From an uncultured Latescibacterota bacterium (GTDB taxonomy: Bacteria > Latescibacterota > UBA2968), in contig OX638329.1 of the NCBI GenBank assembly GCA_951812755.1, forward strand, positions 1,659,339 to 1,723,338: a stretch of DNA of 64,000 nucleotides. The letters are read 5' to 3'. The position numbers were made by a program, and so were the translations under genes. The notes under the pieces are model-generated. The model was given only the letters and a program-made list of their open reading frames with translations, was not told where the DNA came from and searched no databases. Positions 26,078 to 34,321 of this stretch are shown here, in pieces. Each line of letters starts with the position of its first letter. Within the stretch, counting starts at the first letter, position 1.

Positions 26078-26552
26078 AACTCAATAAACGGTAGTATCGC
26101 TCTTTTTCGACAACAGAACCGAGGATGTGCAGGTCGCGTTCTTTGCCTTCGGGCGTTTTGACGGTGAGGACCGTGCCTCCACGCAGTTTAAATGTTTTGT
26201 AGTCGCGCGTGGGCCTGGTGAACCGAATGCGCACAAAGTCGTAATTTTTGCCGCCGTAATTTTGCACCCATTTTGGAATGCCTTTCAAATTCCTTTTGTT
26301 GAGGTTGCTCCAGGCAAATTCAGCGGTAAAACTGTTGTGTTTTGATGGAAATTCTGGCCAGAGTTCGTCGATGTACTGGTCTTTATCTACGCGCAGGTGG
26401 AAGAGGTTTTCGGCTGATTTGGCGTTGAGTGCCGACACAACGGCGCGTCCCAGTTTTTCGGGCGTTTCGCCATATCCGCGTTTCAATGTGGCGTCACCGC
26501 AGGCGCACACGACAAGTGTGCAGCATGCGATAATAAGTTTAAGACATTTCAT
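26067..26552 (-). CDS. Hypothetical lipoprotein
   Basis: About 161 residues. I take the second of two Met codons (26552), as it has GAAAGGATTGAAG upstream and gives a compact signal peptide ending in the lipobox VCAC. The mature part is basic and contains paired aromatic residues near the C terminus; no family is recognised. It is translationally coupled to the transglutaminase-like gene, which suggests a shared envelope function. Confidence 0.65.
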   Translation of the reverse strand: MKCLKLIIACCTLVVCACGDATLKRGYGETPEKLGRAVVSALNAKSAENLFHLRVDKDQYIDELWPEFPSKHNSFTAEFAWSNLNKRNLKGIPKWVQNYGGKNYDFVRIRFTRPTRDYKTFKLRGGTVLTVKTPEGKERDLHILGSVVEKERYYRLLSYDD

Positions 26553-26635
26553 GTGATACTTCAATCCTTTCATATCAGTGATTCTTTAAGCTGAAAAAAT
26601 ATAACAATTTTAATTTTCAAAGTCTATGATTCCAG

Positions 26636-26675
26636 AAAAAAAGGTCGGATGAATTTTCGCTCATCCGACCTTTTT
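26636..26675 (-). terminator. Bidirectional Rho-independent terminator
   Basis: A 12-base-pair stem (AAGGTCGGATGA 26641-26652 with TCATCCGACCTT 26661-26672) is flanked by A residues on one side and T residues on the other, so it can stop transcription in both directions. It ends the beta-helix-protein transcript. Confidence 0.9.
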
Positions 26676-26695
26676 GTGGATCTGCTGCGTGAACT

Positions 26696-28468
26696 TTACT
26701 GACCTGCAGGTCTTTCACTGGTCGTCCAGCCAGCCAACCAATTTCGCATGGGATCAACGCCACCGATAAAGTTGACGGGTGTGAAAAATCCGTCGTCGGG
26801 AGGCGAGGCCACAGGTACTGTGCCGTCAACAGCAGGGGAATTAGCCTCGGGTGTGAAGTCGGGCGTAGATGTACTGTAGGGTGCCCTGAGCATGGGATTG
26901 ACTTCGGCATTGTTGAAAGATGGCATTCTCGCCCAGGCCGCTTCGTCAATATCATCGCTATCAACTTCAAAGTTGCCAGGTGTACCTTCAGTAGCACCAC
27001 CAACCTTGTTGTTGTAGAAGATGGTGTTCTGTACCGACAATTCACCACTGTTGGCCAGTTGGATTGAGGAGCCAGTATCGATGTCCAACCCACCTTTGTT
27101 GAAGCCTATTACGATGAAGTTGCGCAATGTGGCTGCTGTGCCTTCGCGCAGCAAGAGTCCTGTGTCAGATTCGGGACCATTGGGATCACCGACGAGGGTC
27201 ACATTGTAGATGGTGGGATTGGACCTTGGCATGGCTTCGTTGTTGTCGCCTTCGTTGTCAGATTCAAAGCCGTTGTCAGCGTCGTCACCGCGCTGCTGTG
27301 CGACCCAGAATTGTCCTTTGCCTGTCCATCCGTCTGTCCAGTCGAAGGAATCATCTCGGATGCCCGTGCAGTAGAGGTGCTTGGCATTGACTGTGCCACC
27401 GAAGAACTCGATGCCGTCGTCTTGATTAAAGTGAACTTGCACATAGTCAACGACTGTGCCAGAGCCGACGCCCTGGAAAGCGATGCCGTTGAGTTCGTTG
27501 TCTGGAGAGAATTCGATGCCGGCGAATTCGACGCGCACGTATCGCAGGATGCCTGAGTTGTCCGTTGGGTCAGAGCCACCATAGGATCCTGTGTCGCCTT
27601 CACCCTGAGCGATAGCACCTGTGTTGACGGGTGCGCGGCCATTGATGATGAGGCCACCCCACTGGCCGCGGTCTTTTTCACCGTCCAATGCATCAGAGGT
27701 GAAGACGATTGGTCTGTCAGCACGGCCATTGGCGATGATTTTTCCACCTTGCGCGACGATGAATGTGCCGTTTGTGGCACCTTCACCGAAGACCTGTGTA
27801 CCGGGTTCAATGGTGAGTGTGGCTCCGTCTTGTATGAAGACTGCGCCGGATAGAAGATAGTATTTGTCAGATGTGAGGAGGCGATCAGAGGTGATCATGC
27901 CTGTGAGGACTTCGGGCATACCAGATGCCATGCCTGAAGGGGTGGTCATTGCCGTAGCAGATGAACCAGGTTCCGAGGAGCCTGCAACACTGATGACCAC
28001 AATGCGATAATCATAGTCGGTTCCGGGAACCAGACCGGTATCAGTATAACTTGTACCGGTCACATTTTCAGCAACAGTTGTGAAGTCAGACAAACCCTGC
28101 ATTCTGCGCTCTACACTATAACCTGTTGCATTGGCAATAGATGCCCAACTTACGGCAATGGACATGTTGCTTTCTACTGCGAGTGTAGGAGCTGCAGGGG
28201 TTATCCCGGATGATTGCCCGAAAACAGAGACAAACAGGAGAAAGTCTGGAAAATCAATCGCTCCATTGCCGTCAAAGTCCATCCTGCTATCAAAATCTGG
28301 GTCTGCTGAAGTCTTGCCGAAAACAGAGACAAACAGGAGAAAGTCGGGAAATTCAACCATTCCATTGCCATCAAAGTCAGCTTGTGCCGGGTCTATTTGT
28401 GCATGGGCAAAATCTGCCAGACCAAATGTTAACCCCAGAATGAGGCATACGCGGTAAAAACGTCTCAC
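26696..28468 (-). CDS. Secreted protein: two EF-hand repeats, FN3 domain, parallel beta-helix
   Basis: 590 residues with a signal peptide (about 1-23). Residues about 30-52 and 64-86 are two near-identical dockerin-like calcium loops built on DFDGNG followed by FPDFLLFVSVFG. Next comes a fibronectin-III-like domain (about 95-180), then a right-handed beta-helix region with GGKIIANGRADRPIVFTSDA and repeated short loops. The function is unknown; proteins with this beta-helix are, as far as I recall, found next to TonB receptors in Bacteroidota. Here too a TonB receptor gene lies upstream in the same direction, separated by a miniature element and a hairpin-bearing spacer. Confidence 0.75.
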   Translation of the reverse strand: MRRFYRVCLILGLTFGLADFAHAQIDPAQADFDGNGMVEFPDFLLFVSVFGKTSADPDFDSRMDFDGNGAIDFPDFLLFVSVFGQSSGITPAAPTLAVESNMSIAVSWASIANATGYSVERRMQGLSDFTTVAENVTGTSYTDTGLVPGTDYDYRIVVISVAGSSEPGSSATAMTTPSGMASGMPEVLTGMITSDRLLTSDKYYLLSGAVFIQDGATLTIEPGTQVFGEGATNGTFIVAQGGKIIANGRADRPIVFTSDALDGEKDRGQWGGLIINGRAPVNTGAIAQGEGDTGSYGGSDPTDNSGILRYVRVEFAGIEFSPDNELNGIAFQGVGSGTVVDYVQVHFNQDDGIEFFGGTVNAKHLYCTGIRDDSFDWTDGWTGKGQFWVAQQRGDDADNGFESDNEGDNNEAMPRSNPTIYNVTLVGDPNGPESDTGLLLREGTAATLRNFIVIGFNKGGLDIDTGSSIQLANSGELSVQNTIFYNNKVGGATEGTPGNFEVDSDDIDEAAWARMPSFNNAEVNPMLRAPYSTSTPDFTPEANSPAVDGTVPVASPPDDGFFTPVNFIGGVDPMRNWLAGWTTSERPAGQ

Positions 28469-28529
28469 AAGTGTGTCCTTTCATTTTGAGTGATGAGCTT
28501 TGCAGATTCGGGTATTAACGATGGGTGTA

Positions 28530-28564
28530 CAGGATATAGACAGGATATGGGGGCTTATCCTGTC
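28530..28564. promoter_or_regulatory. Inverted repeat plus half-site upstream of beta-helix gene
   Basis: GACAGGATA (28539-28547) and TATCCTGTC (28556-28564) form a perfect 9-base inverted repeat around an 8-base centre; a further ACAGGATATA half-site lies at 28530-28539, putting the two direct copies 11 bases apart. It lies about 60-95 bases before the beta-helix gene and could be an operator or an RNA hairpin. Confidence 0.55.
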
Positions 28565-28657
28565 TTGTTGTCTGTCACCCTTAATGTGCTAAATGGCGTC
28601 CGCGACTACGCCAAATGCGATGATCTGTTTTGGCCCGGGGGTGAAAATTTTTAGTTA

Positions 28658-28841
28658 GAAGCTGTTTTAAAACTCATTCTGCCCCTCCCCGTCTATGCTC
28701 TATTGCCCTGTCATTCTGAGCGGAGCGTAGCGGAGTCGAAGAATCTCTTACCAACTCAGGTGGAAAAGATGCTTCGGCTACGCTCAGCATGACAAAACGC
28801 CGGACATGCGTAACATCAGGTATTAATTTTAAAACAGCTTC
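28658..28841. mobile_element. 184-bp miniature inverted-repeat element, copy A
   Basis: A non-coding element with perfect 15-base terminal inverted repeats (GAAGCTGTTTTAAAA at the left, its complement at the right) and 3-base direct repeats TTA at 28655-28657 and 28842-28844. The right-hand TTA is the stop codon (TAA on the minus strand) of the TonB receptor gene. The interior holds a TGTCATTCTGAGCGGAG arm and an opposing CTACGCTCAGCATGACA arm that can pair. Nearly the same sequence occurs inverted at 50890-51099. Confidence 0.9.
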
Positions 28842-31628
28842 TTAGTATTCATAACTTATGCCAAGCGAAAGGGAGCGCCCGATTTTGTATTCTCGGAAAA
28901 CGCCTTCCTTTTGCTTAAAGAGTACTTTGCTGTCGAGCACGTTTTTCGTCGATACCTTCAATGCGAAGTGACCGAACTTTTTCTTTATATTGAAGTCAAG
29001 TTGATGCCGGGGTTGTTCAAAAACATCGGGCAACCCCTGTGCGCCTACTTCGCTGATCCGCCTGCCAAATACATTGTAGAGCAAGTTGGCTTGAAACTCT
29101 TGATTGAGTTTGTCGTAGCCGAGGGTTACGTTGACTGCGTAAGGAGATTGGCCCTGAAGCGCGCGTTCGTTGGATGTCTGCACACCAATGTCGGGATTGA
29201 TTTCAATCTGCGATTTGACCAGTGTGATATTGGTGTTGATGGATAGTGGTTCAAGGGATGGGGATAGTATGTCGAGGCGGCGCCGAAATTCAAATTCGAT
29301 ACCGTAGTTTGTTGCTGCTTTGGCATTTTGAAATGTGACGCTGAGTTGTGCGGTGGGGCGAATGATTTGCTCAATGGGATCGTGGAATTTTTTGTAGAAA
29401 GCACTAATCGCCACCAGTTCGCCCAGGCGCGGAAACATTTCGAATCGGAAATCAAAATTGTCGATGGAACTGCGCTGGAGTTCGGGATTGCCAGAAACTG
29501 CCCGCCCGCCGATAAAGTCCGTAAATTCAAAAGGCGCGAGTTCGCGAAAATCCGGACGCGCCAGTGTGCGCGAATAAGCCGTACGGAAATTGGTGTGGTC
29601 ATTTAGCTTATAGACCAGATTGAGTCCGGGCAGGAGATCTGTGTTGTCCAGGGTCACTTCGATAGGGTCAACAGTTGTGCTAAAAGGATCAAAGGATGTA
29701 AGCTCCTGTTTGGATTGCTCAACGCGCAGCCCGCCTACAAAACGCCATTGGCCCGATAACTGGAGGTCGGTCATCGCGTAAGCTGCCCGGGTGGTCTGTG
29801 AGGCACTGTAGTTATCGACATTGCGGGTGGTTTCGCGCAGTTCAAAGCGGCCGGGCGCGATATTGTCTGAAATAAAAATTTCTTCGGGGTCGAGTGTCAG
29901 GTCAATATGTCGCTGGATGCCGCTGGATTGTTCAAAGCGAAATCGGCGGGCGTCAAAGGTGCGGTCTTTGGAGAGCGTTTTTCCACCCAGTTTAATTTTA
30001 GAAGAGAGGCTATTGAAACCCGCAAAGGGAATTGTCCAATCAATTTTGCCACTTTGAGCATTGTCAACAAGGTCAAAGAAGAAGCGGCTGCCGCTTTGCG
30101 TGATGTCAAAAAAGGTCCAATTGCCATTGCGGTCTTCGTAGAGTACTTCGCGGTTATCGGGTTCGTCGCGCGTGGCTTTGGACAAACTGTACAACCAATC
30201 GATATTGGAATTGAGAATGTGATGCTCTCCCGACAGTTGTCCCGTGAAAATACCGCGCTCGACAAATCGCAAGCGGAAGTCGCGCAAGTCAGTGCCCCGG
30301 TCGGAATTGTAACCGGTGTACGTGCGCGCCTCGTTGTCGGTGTTGCGATTAAAGAGGGTTTTTAAGCTGATTTTGTGGAGCGGAGACATCCGCAGACTGC
30401 TGTTGAACAATAGGCCCCACAGAATGTTGTTGGTTGTGCTGTTTACTTCATATGAGGTAAAAGGCGTGAGTATTTGTTCGCCCGATGCATCAGCAGTTAT
30501 GCGGAAGGAGTTCCAGTTTTCACTTCTGTTGTTAAAGCTGTTGTCATAAGTAAATGAGAATACATAACCGAGTTCCCGTTCGCTTCCGCCAATGGCATTG
30601 CCAATGCTGATGCTATAGCCCTGATTGACCGGCGCGCTTCTGGTTTTGGGCTGCCATACGTTAGCAAAGGCCTGTCCAAATTGCTGGATTTCTTCAGAGG
30701 AAAATCCGATTTCTGGGGTAAAACGCCCACTCTTGCGCACTGGCTCCTCAGCGGCTTGAGTTTTGATCTGTTCGGGCAGAGAACGCGTGCCGTCATCCAC
30801 ACCCAAAAAGTCCCAGGAGCCTCCATCGTAGGTCTGAATATCTTTGAAACTGGTTTGGCTGTGATATCCGGCTGATGTGGAAACCGAAAATGTAAATTCA
30901 CTGGGAAAATCGCGGGTTTTGATCTGTACGGAGCCGCCTGAAAAATCTCCCGGTTGATCGGGGGAGAAGGTTTTGGATACCTGGATATTTTCCAGAAGGC
31001 CAGCGGGGAAGATGTCCATGGGTACAACGCGTTTGTTTGGCTCGGGGCTGGGAATATCTGCGCCATTGACCTGCGTGTTGCTGTAGCGTTCGCCCAGGCC
31101 GCGCACGTACACGAATTTATCTACAATGGTGATTCCCGTTACGCGCTTGAGTGCGTCGCCCGCATCGGAAGACGAGGAGCGACTCATCAATTCGGCACTG
31201 ATGCCGTCCGTGACTACGGGTGCTTTTTGCTGTATGCCAAGCATCGATACTTCGCTGTCTTGTACGGCTCTGGCCGTGACGACTATTTCATCTGCCTGCA
31301 TGGCTTCGGGGGGTAGTGATATATTGAGTGATGCGGGGTCGTCGGTTTTGACTTCAACGCCGGTGACTGTTTTAGTGGCGTAGGAGATGTAGCTAAATTC
31401 GACGTTGTGTATGCCTATTGGTGCCGTGAGGACAAAGCGACCATCGAGGTCGGTGGAGGTGCCATACATTGGTACGCCAGTTTCATCTTTGATGACGATG
31501 TTGGTGCCGATGAGCGGTTCTCCTGTTTCTGCATCCACGACAACACCCTGGATTTTACCCATGTCCTGTGCCTGGATTGAAATGCTGGTGAAAGTAAGGG
31601 CAAAAAAGAGCAATAATATTCTTTTCAT
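28842..31628 (-). CDS. TonB-dependent outer-membrane receptor
   Basis: About 928 residues. The true start is ATG 31628, behind GAAAGGAT and directly followed by a signal peptide; the longer open frame includes promoter elements. Residues about 24-105 form a carboxypeptidase-regulatory-like domain (GVVVDAETGEPLIGTNIVI), then a plug with VYVRGLGERYSNTQVNG and a beta-barrel ending in an aromatic residue (ISYEY). Pho-box-like units lie 90-130 bases upstream on the minus strand, so the receptor is predicted to import a phosphorus-bearing ligand across the outer membrane when phosphate is short (inference). Ligand unknown. Confidence 0.85.
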   Translation of the reverse strand: MKRILLLFFALTFTSISIQAQDMGKIQGVVVDAETGEPLIGTNIVIKDETGVPMYGTSTDLDGRFVLTAPIGIHNVEFSYISYATKTVTGVEVKTDDPASLNISLPPEAMQADEIVVTARAVQDSEVSMLGIQQKAPVVTDGISAELMSRSSSSDAGDALKRVTGITIVDKFVYVRGLGERYSNTQVNGADIPSPEPNKRVVPMDIFPAGLLENIQVSKTFSPDQPGDFSGGSVQIKTRDFPSEFTFSVSTSAGYHSQTSFKDIQTYDGGSWDFLGVDDGTRSLPEQIKTQAAEEPVRKSGRFTPEIGFSSEEIQQFGQAFANVWQPKTRSAPVNQGYSISIGNAIGGSERELGYVFSFTYDNSFNNRSENWNSFRITADASGEQILTPFTSYEVNSTTNNILWGLLFNSSLRMSPLHKISLKTLFNRNTDNEARTYTGYNSDRGTDLRDFRLRFVERGIFTGQLSGEHHILNSNIDWLYSLSKATRDEPDNREVLYEDRNGNWTFFDITQSGSRFFFDLVDNAQSGKIDWTIPFAGFNSLSSKIKLGGKTLSKDRTFDARRFRFEQSSGIQRHIDLTLDPEEIFISDNIAPGRFELRETTRNVDNYSASQTTRAAYAMTDLQLSGQWRFVGGLRVEQSKQELTSFDPFSTTVDPIEVTLDNTDLLPGLNLVYKLNDHTNFRTAYSRTLARPDFRELAPFEFTDFIGGRAVSGNPELQRSSIDNFDFRFEMFPRLGELVAISAFYKKFHDPIEQIIRPTAQLSVTFQNAKAATNYGIEFEFRRRLDILSPSLEPLSINTNITLVKSQIEINPDIGVQTSNERALQGQSPYAVNVTLGYDKLNQEFQANLLYNVFGRRISEVGAQGLPDVFEQPRHQLDFNIKKKFGHFALKVSTKNVLDSKVLFKQKEGVFREYKIGRSLSLGISYEY

Positions 31629-31706
31629 GCGACGTATCCTTTCGGCGTGTGTAAACTGTTGTTCCGCGACAGGAGTTAAGCACCCTAAATAATTTTGTGT
31701 GAATTT

Positions 31707-31757
31707 AGTTTGACTATGTTGAGTTAGAGTTACAAATGAGTTACGATTTTGCGACAA
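31707..31757 (-). promoter_or_regulatory. Pho-box array upstream of TonB receptor
   Basis: Read on the minus strand, TTGTCGC (31757-31751), TCGTAAC (31746-31740), TTGTAAC (31735-31729) and ACTCAAC (31724-31718) follow each other at exact 11-base steps. CATAGT at 31718-31713, ten bases after the TTGTAAC unit, would serve as the -10 element. This is the geometry of PhoB-controlled promoters. Confidence 0.75.
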
Positions 31758-31865
31758 CGCAATGATTGCGGTTCCCTTTTCTTTTGAGAAGAGGGCTAGC
31801 GATATGTAGAGGTCAAAAGTTTGAATTTGTGGGAAAAATCCCTGGAGGATGGGGAAATGGCGTAT

Positions 31866-31927
31866 TTGTAACACAACTGTCACAATTCTGTGACCAAAGC
31901 GTAACCGTTTTGGAGCTAATTTGTAAC
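31866..31927 (+). promoter_or_regulatory. Six-unit Pho-box array upstream of porin
   Basis: Units TTGTAAC (31866), CTGTCAC (31877), CTGTGAC (31888), GCGTAAC (31899), TTGGAGC (31910) and TTGTAAC (31921) start at exact 11-base intervals, each separated by an AT-rich 4-base spacer in most cases. CTAATT at 31916 could be a -10 element ten bases after the fourth unit. Confidence 0.8.
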
Positions 31928-31987
31928 ATTAGGGCGATGTCTTGTCGCGGAGAACGTCGTTTATCCACCAATTCGGAGGGAGAGCAC

Positions 31988-32941
31988 ATGCGCCTTTGTA
32001 AAACAATTTGGGGAATACTGTTGTGTTTGGGTTTCGTATTGGCGGGACGGAGTGAAGCTGTAGATACCAGGCTCCAGGGTGTTATGTTTGCCGATTATTA
32101 TATTGTCAGAGGAAATGGGGAAGAAGAGAATGGCTTTCGGTTTCGACGTATTTATCTCACCCATGACCTGAAGTGGAGTGATGCTTTTTCTGGACGGGTT
32201 CGGCTGGAAGCCAAAGATGCGGGATTTAATAGTGGTCAAAAAATAGAACCTTTTGTAAAGCACGCGTATTTGCGCTATCGCAAAAATGGGCACGCGATCT
32301 ATATGGGGCTGTCGGGTACGCCAACATGGAACGTATCGGAGTCTGTTTGGGGTTATCGCTCGGTCGAGAAGACCCTCATGGATCGAAAAAAAATTGCTTC
32401 TTCGGCTGATATAGGCATTGCATATCGCGCGCGATTGGATGAAGCTGGAAAGTTAAATGCCCAGATTATGCTGGCCAATGGCAGCGGGCAGCAGTCCGAG
32501 TCAGATCACTACAAAAAAATTTACGGTCTGTTGCATTTTGAGCCTGGTACTCTGAATGTGACGACTTATGTAGATTGGGAAAAACGCCCAGATAATCGAG
32601 ACCGCACGACTTTTGCTACGTTTATCGGGTTAAAAAAGAAAAATTTTCACGGTGGATTGGAAGGATTTGTGCAATGGCGCAACCATACCGCACAGACGCG
32701 GGGGCTTTCACTGTTCGGCGCAGGACAGTTTAGCGAAAAGATAAAGGTGTTTGCTCGCGGCGATTTCTTTGATCCAGACGATAAATCTGACGACGATGGG
32801 GAATATTGTTTTCTCGGAGGGCTTGACATTGAGCCGGTAAAGGATATTCACATTATGCCCAATGTGATGGCCACAAATTTTCAGGCTCCAGATGTAGATA
32901 TTGAGATGATCCCCCGGCTAACGCTATATGTTAAGTTTTGA
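31988..32941 (+). CDS. Outer-membrane porin, probably phosphate-induced
   Basis: 317 residues starting at ATG 31988 behind GGAGGGAG; upstream codons of the same frame lie in the Pho-box region and are leader. A signal peptide (about 1-24) is followed by alternating beta-strand sequence rich in aromatic residues and ending in Phe, the usual outer-membrane barrel signature. Charged loops contain several Lys and Arg. Position between Pho boxes and pstS suggests an OprP/OprO-like phosphate or polyphosphate porin. The family match to those is by context rather than by clear sequence motif. Its stop codon directly precedes the target repeat of a miniature element. Confidence 0.72.
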   Translation: MRLCKTIWGILLCLGFVLAGRSEAVDTRLQGVMFADYYIVRGNGEEENGFRFRRIYLTHDLKWSDAFSGRVRLEAKDAGFNSGQKIEPFVKHAYLRYRKNGHAIYMGLSGTPTWNVSESVWGYRSVEKTLMDRKKIASSADIGIAYRARLDEAGKLNAQIMLANGSGQQSESDHYKKIYGLLHFEPGTLNVTTYVDWEKRPDNRDRTTFATFIGLKKKNFHGGLEGFVQWRNHTAQTRGLSLFGAGQFSEKIKVFARGDFFDPDDKSDDDGEYCFLGGLDIEPVKDIHIMPNVMATNFQAPDVDIEMIPRLTLYVKF

Positions 32942-32953
32942 TTATCACATAGA

Positions 32954-33133
32954 CGTCATGTGTGACTTTAAAATAATGGTGAAGAAAACAAGCAATCAGT
33001 GGTCAGTAGTCAGAAAAACAAGGATTTTAGAGCCGTCATTGCGGCAGGGTGTTAGCCGCAATCCAGTGGTTTTGACTTTCTTATATCTGTTTATCGGTAT
33101 TACTATGTGGCGGTTTTGAAGTCACACATCACG
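32954..33133. mobile_element. 180-bp miniature element between porin and pstS
   Basis: The element begins CGTCATGTGTGACTT and ends with the complement of CGTGATGTGTGACTT (14 of 15 bases match). It is flanked by a perfect 12-base direct repeat TTATCACATAGA (32942-32953 and 33134-33145), which looks like a target-site duplication. Inside is a hairpin ATTGCGGC / GCCGCAAT and no gene. The end sequences resemble those of the element in the higBA relic at 56984. Confidence 0.82.
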
Positions 33134-33173
33134 TTATCACATAGATGTCGTGCTTTTGTCACATAATTGTAAC
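33134..33173 (+). promoter_or_regulatory. Pho-box array upstream of pstS
   Basis: Units TTATCAC (33134), ATGTCGT (33145), TTGTCAC (33156) and TTGTAAC (33167) are spaced at exactly 11 bases. TTTATT at 33184-33189 sits ten bases after the last unit, as a -10 element should in a PhoB-type promoter. The first unit lies within the 12-base repeat duplicated by the adjacent miniature element. Confidence 0.8.
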
Positions 33174-33226
33174 GCGATACAGGTTTATTTTTTGTATCCT
33201 ATATTGCATAACACAAGGGAGATTGA

Positions 33227-34186
33227 ATGACCAGATTTATTTGTATGATTGCATGTATGGCTGTTTTGATACCGGCTGCGGCTCAGGCACAACAAGATTC
33301 GCCTGTTTCCGCGTATCAAAAAGTGAGTGGAATTTCCGGAAGTGCCAACAGCATTGGCTCCGATACGATGAATAATTTGATGACGCTGTGGCTGGAGGGG
33401 TTCCGCAAGTATTATCCCAATGTAACAATTCAGGTTGAGGGTAAGGGATCGAGCACAGCACCGCCCGCGCTGATTGAAGGTACCGCGCAGTTCGGGCCGA
33501 TGTCACGCCCGATGAAGGCTTCCGAAATTGATAAATTTGAAAAACATTTTGGATATCCACCAACATTGTTGCGCACCTCGCTGGATGCACTGGCTGTTTT
33601 TGTCAATAAAGACAACCCGATTAATGGGTTGACTTTGCAGCAGGTAGATGCGATTTTTTCCAAGACGCGACGCGGTGAGTATAAGGAAAATATTGCGAGA
33701 TGGGGGCAGTTGGGTTTGGATGGCGATTGGAAAAATGCCGCATTCAGCCTTTACGGGCGCAATTCCGCGTCGGGCACTTATGGGTTTTTCAAAGATCACG
33801 CGCTGTTTAAGGGCGATTTCAAAGATGAAGTGAAAGAGCAGCCCGGGTCTGCGTCGGTGGTGCAGGGCGTGGCCGAAGATAGGTACAGCATGGGTTATAG
33901 TGGCATTGGTTACAAGACATCGGGTGTGCGCGTCGTACCTCTGGCGTTGGAAACGGGCGAACCCTTTAGAGAGGGCACCATAGAAAATGTGATAGATGGA
34001 TCTTATCCTCTGGGGCGTTTTTTGTATTTGTACATCAATAAGGCGCCCAATAAACCCCTCGATCCGCTTGTACGGGAATTTTGTAAGTTCATTTTTTCCA
34101 AAGAGGGGCAAGAGATTGTCGTTAAAGATGGCTATATGCCCGTGCCCTATCAGGTGGTTAAAGAAGAACTTGAAAAATTACAGTAG
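33227..34186 (+). CDS. pstS: Phosphate-binding protein PstS
   Basis: 319 residues with a signal peptide ending AAAQAQ. The mature protein shows PstS features: SGSANSIGSDTMNNLM and GKGSSTAPPALIEGTAQFGPMSRPM near the N terminus, where phosphate is bound, and GRNSASGTYGFF in the second lobe. It captures phosphate in the periplasm for the PstCAB transporter. CAAGGGAG precedes the start. It is the first gene of pstS-pstC-pstA-pstB-phoU, under the Pho-box array. A 135-base spacer without an evident terminator separates it from pstC. Confidence 0.92.
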   Translation: MTRFICMIACMAVLIPAAAQAQQDSPVSAYQKVSGISGSANSIGSDTMNNLMTLWLEGFRKYYPNVTIQVEGKGSSTAPPALIEGTAQFGPMSRPMKASEIDKFEKHFGYPPTLLRTSLDALAVFVNKDNPINGLTLQQVDAIFSKTRRGEYKENIARWGQLGLDGDWKNAAFSLYGRNSASGTYGFFKDHALFKGDFKDEVKEQPGSASVVQGVAEDRYSMGYSGIGYKTSGVRVVPLALETGEPFREGTIENVIDGSYPLGRFLYLYINKAPNKPLDPLVREFCKFIFSKEGQEIVVKDGYMPVPYQVVKEELEKLQ

Positions 34187-34308
34187 TTAGCCACTCAAAT
34201 ACCCAACTTCAAAGGTGAGACGTTAGACATTAGAGGGCTACCCAGCTTCCATTCCAGAAGCGAGAGAAAGTCCCCCGCCCGTGTCTCTTACGTTTCACCC
34301 TTTGTGTT

Positions 34309-34320
34309 TCACCTCCTTAT
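34309..34320 (+). other. Anti-Shine-Dalgarno-like sequence before pstC
   Basis: The bases before the pstC start read TCACCTCCTTAT, identical to the tail of a typical 16S rRNA rather than complementary to it. No ordinary ribosome-binding site is visible, so initiation may be inefficient or depend on another mechanism. It may be chance. Confidence 0.4.
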
Positions 34321-34321
34321 T

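Noticed and set aside
27199-27810. 203-residue minus-strand frame inside the beta-helix protein gene
   Set aside because: It is Ser/Thr-rich low-complexity translation of an overlapping frame, without a ribosome-binding site.
31629-31883. N-terminal extension of the TonB receptor (85 extra residues in the open frame)
   Set aside because: The extension covers the Pho-box array and a promoter, lacks a ribosome-binding site at its first Met, and places the signal peptide in the middle of the protein; ATG 31628 is much better.
31766-31987. N-terminal extension of the porin open frame
   Set aside because: It contains the six-unit Pho-box array, and GGAGGGAG plus a signal peptide mark ATG 31988 as the start.
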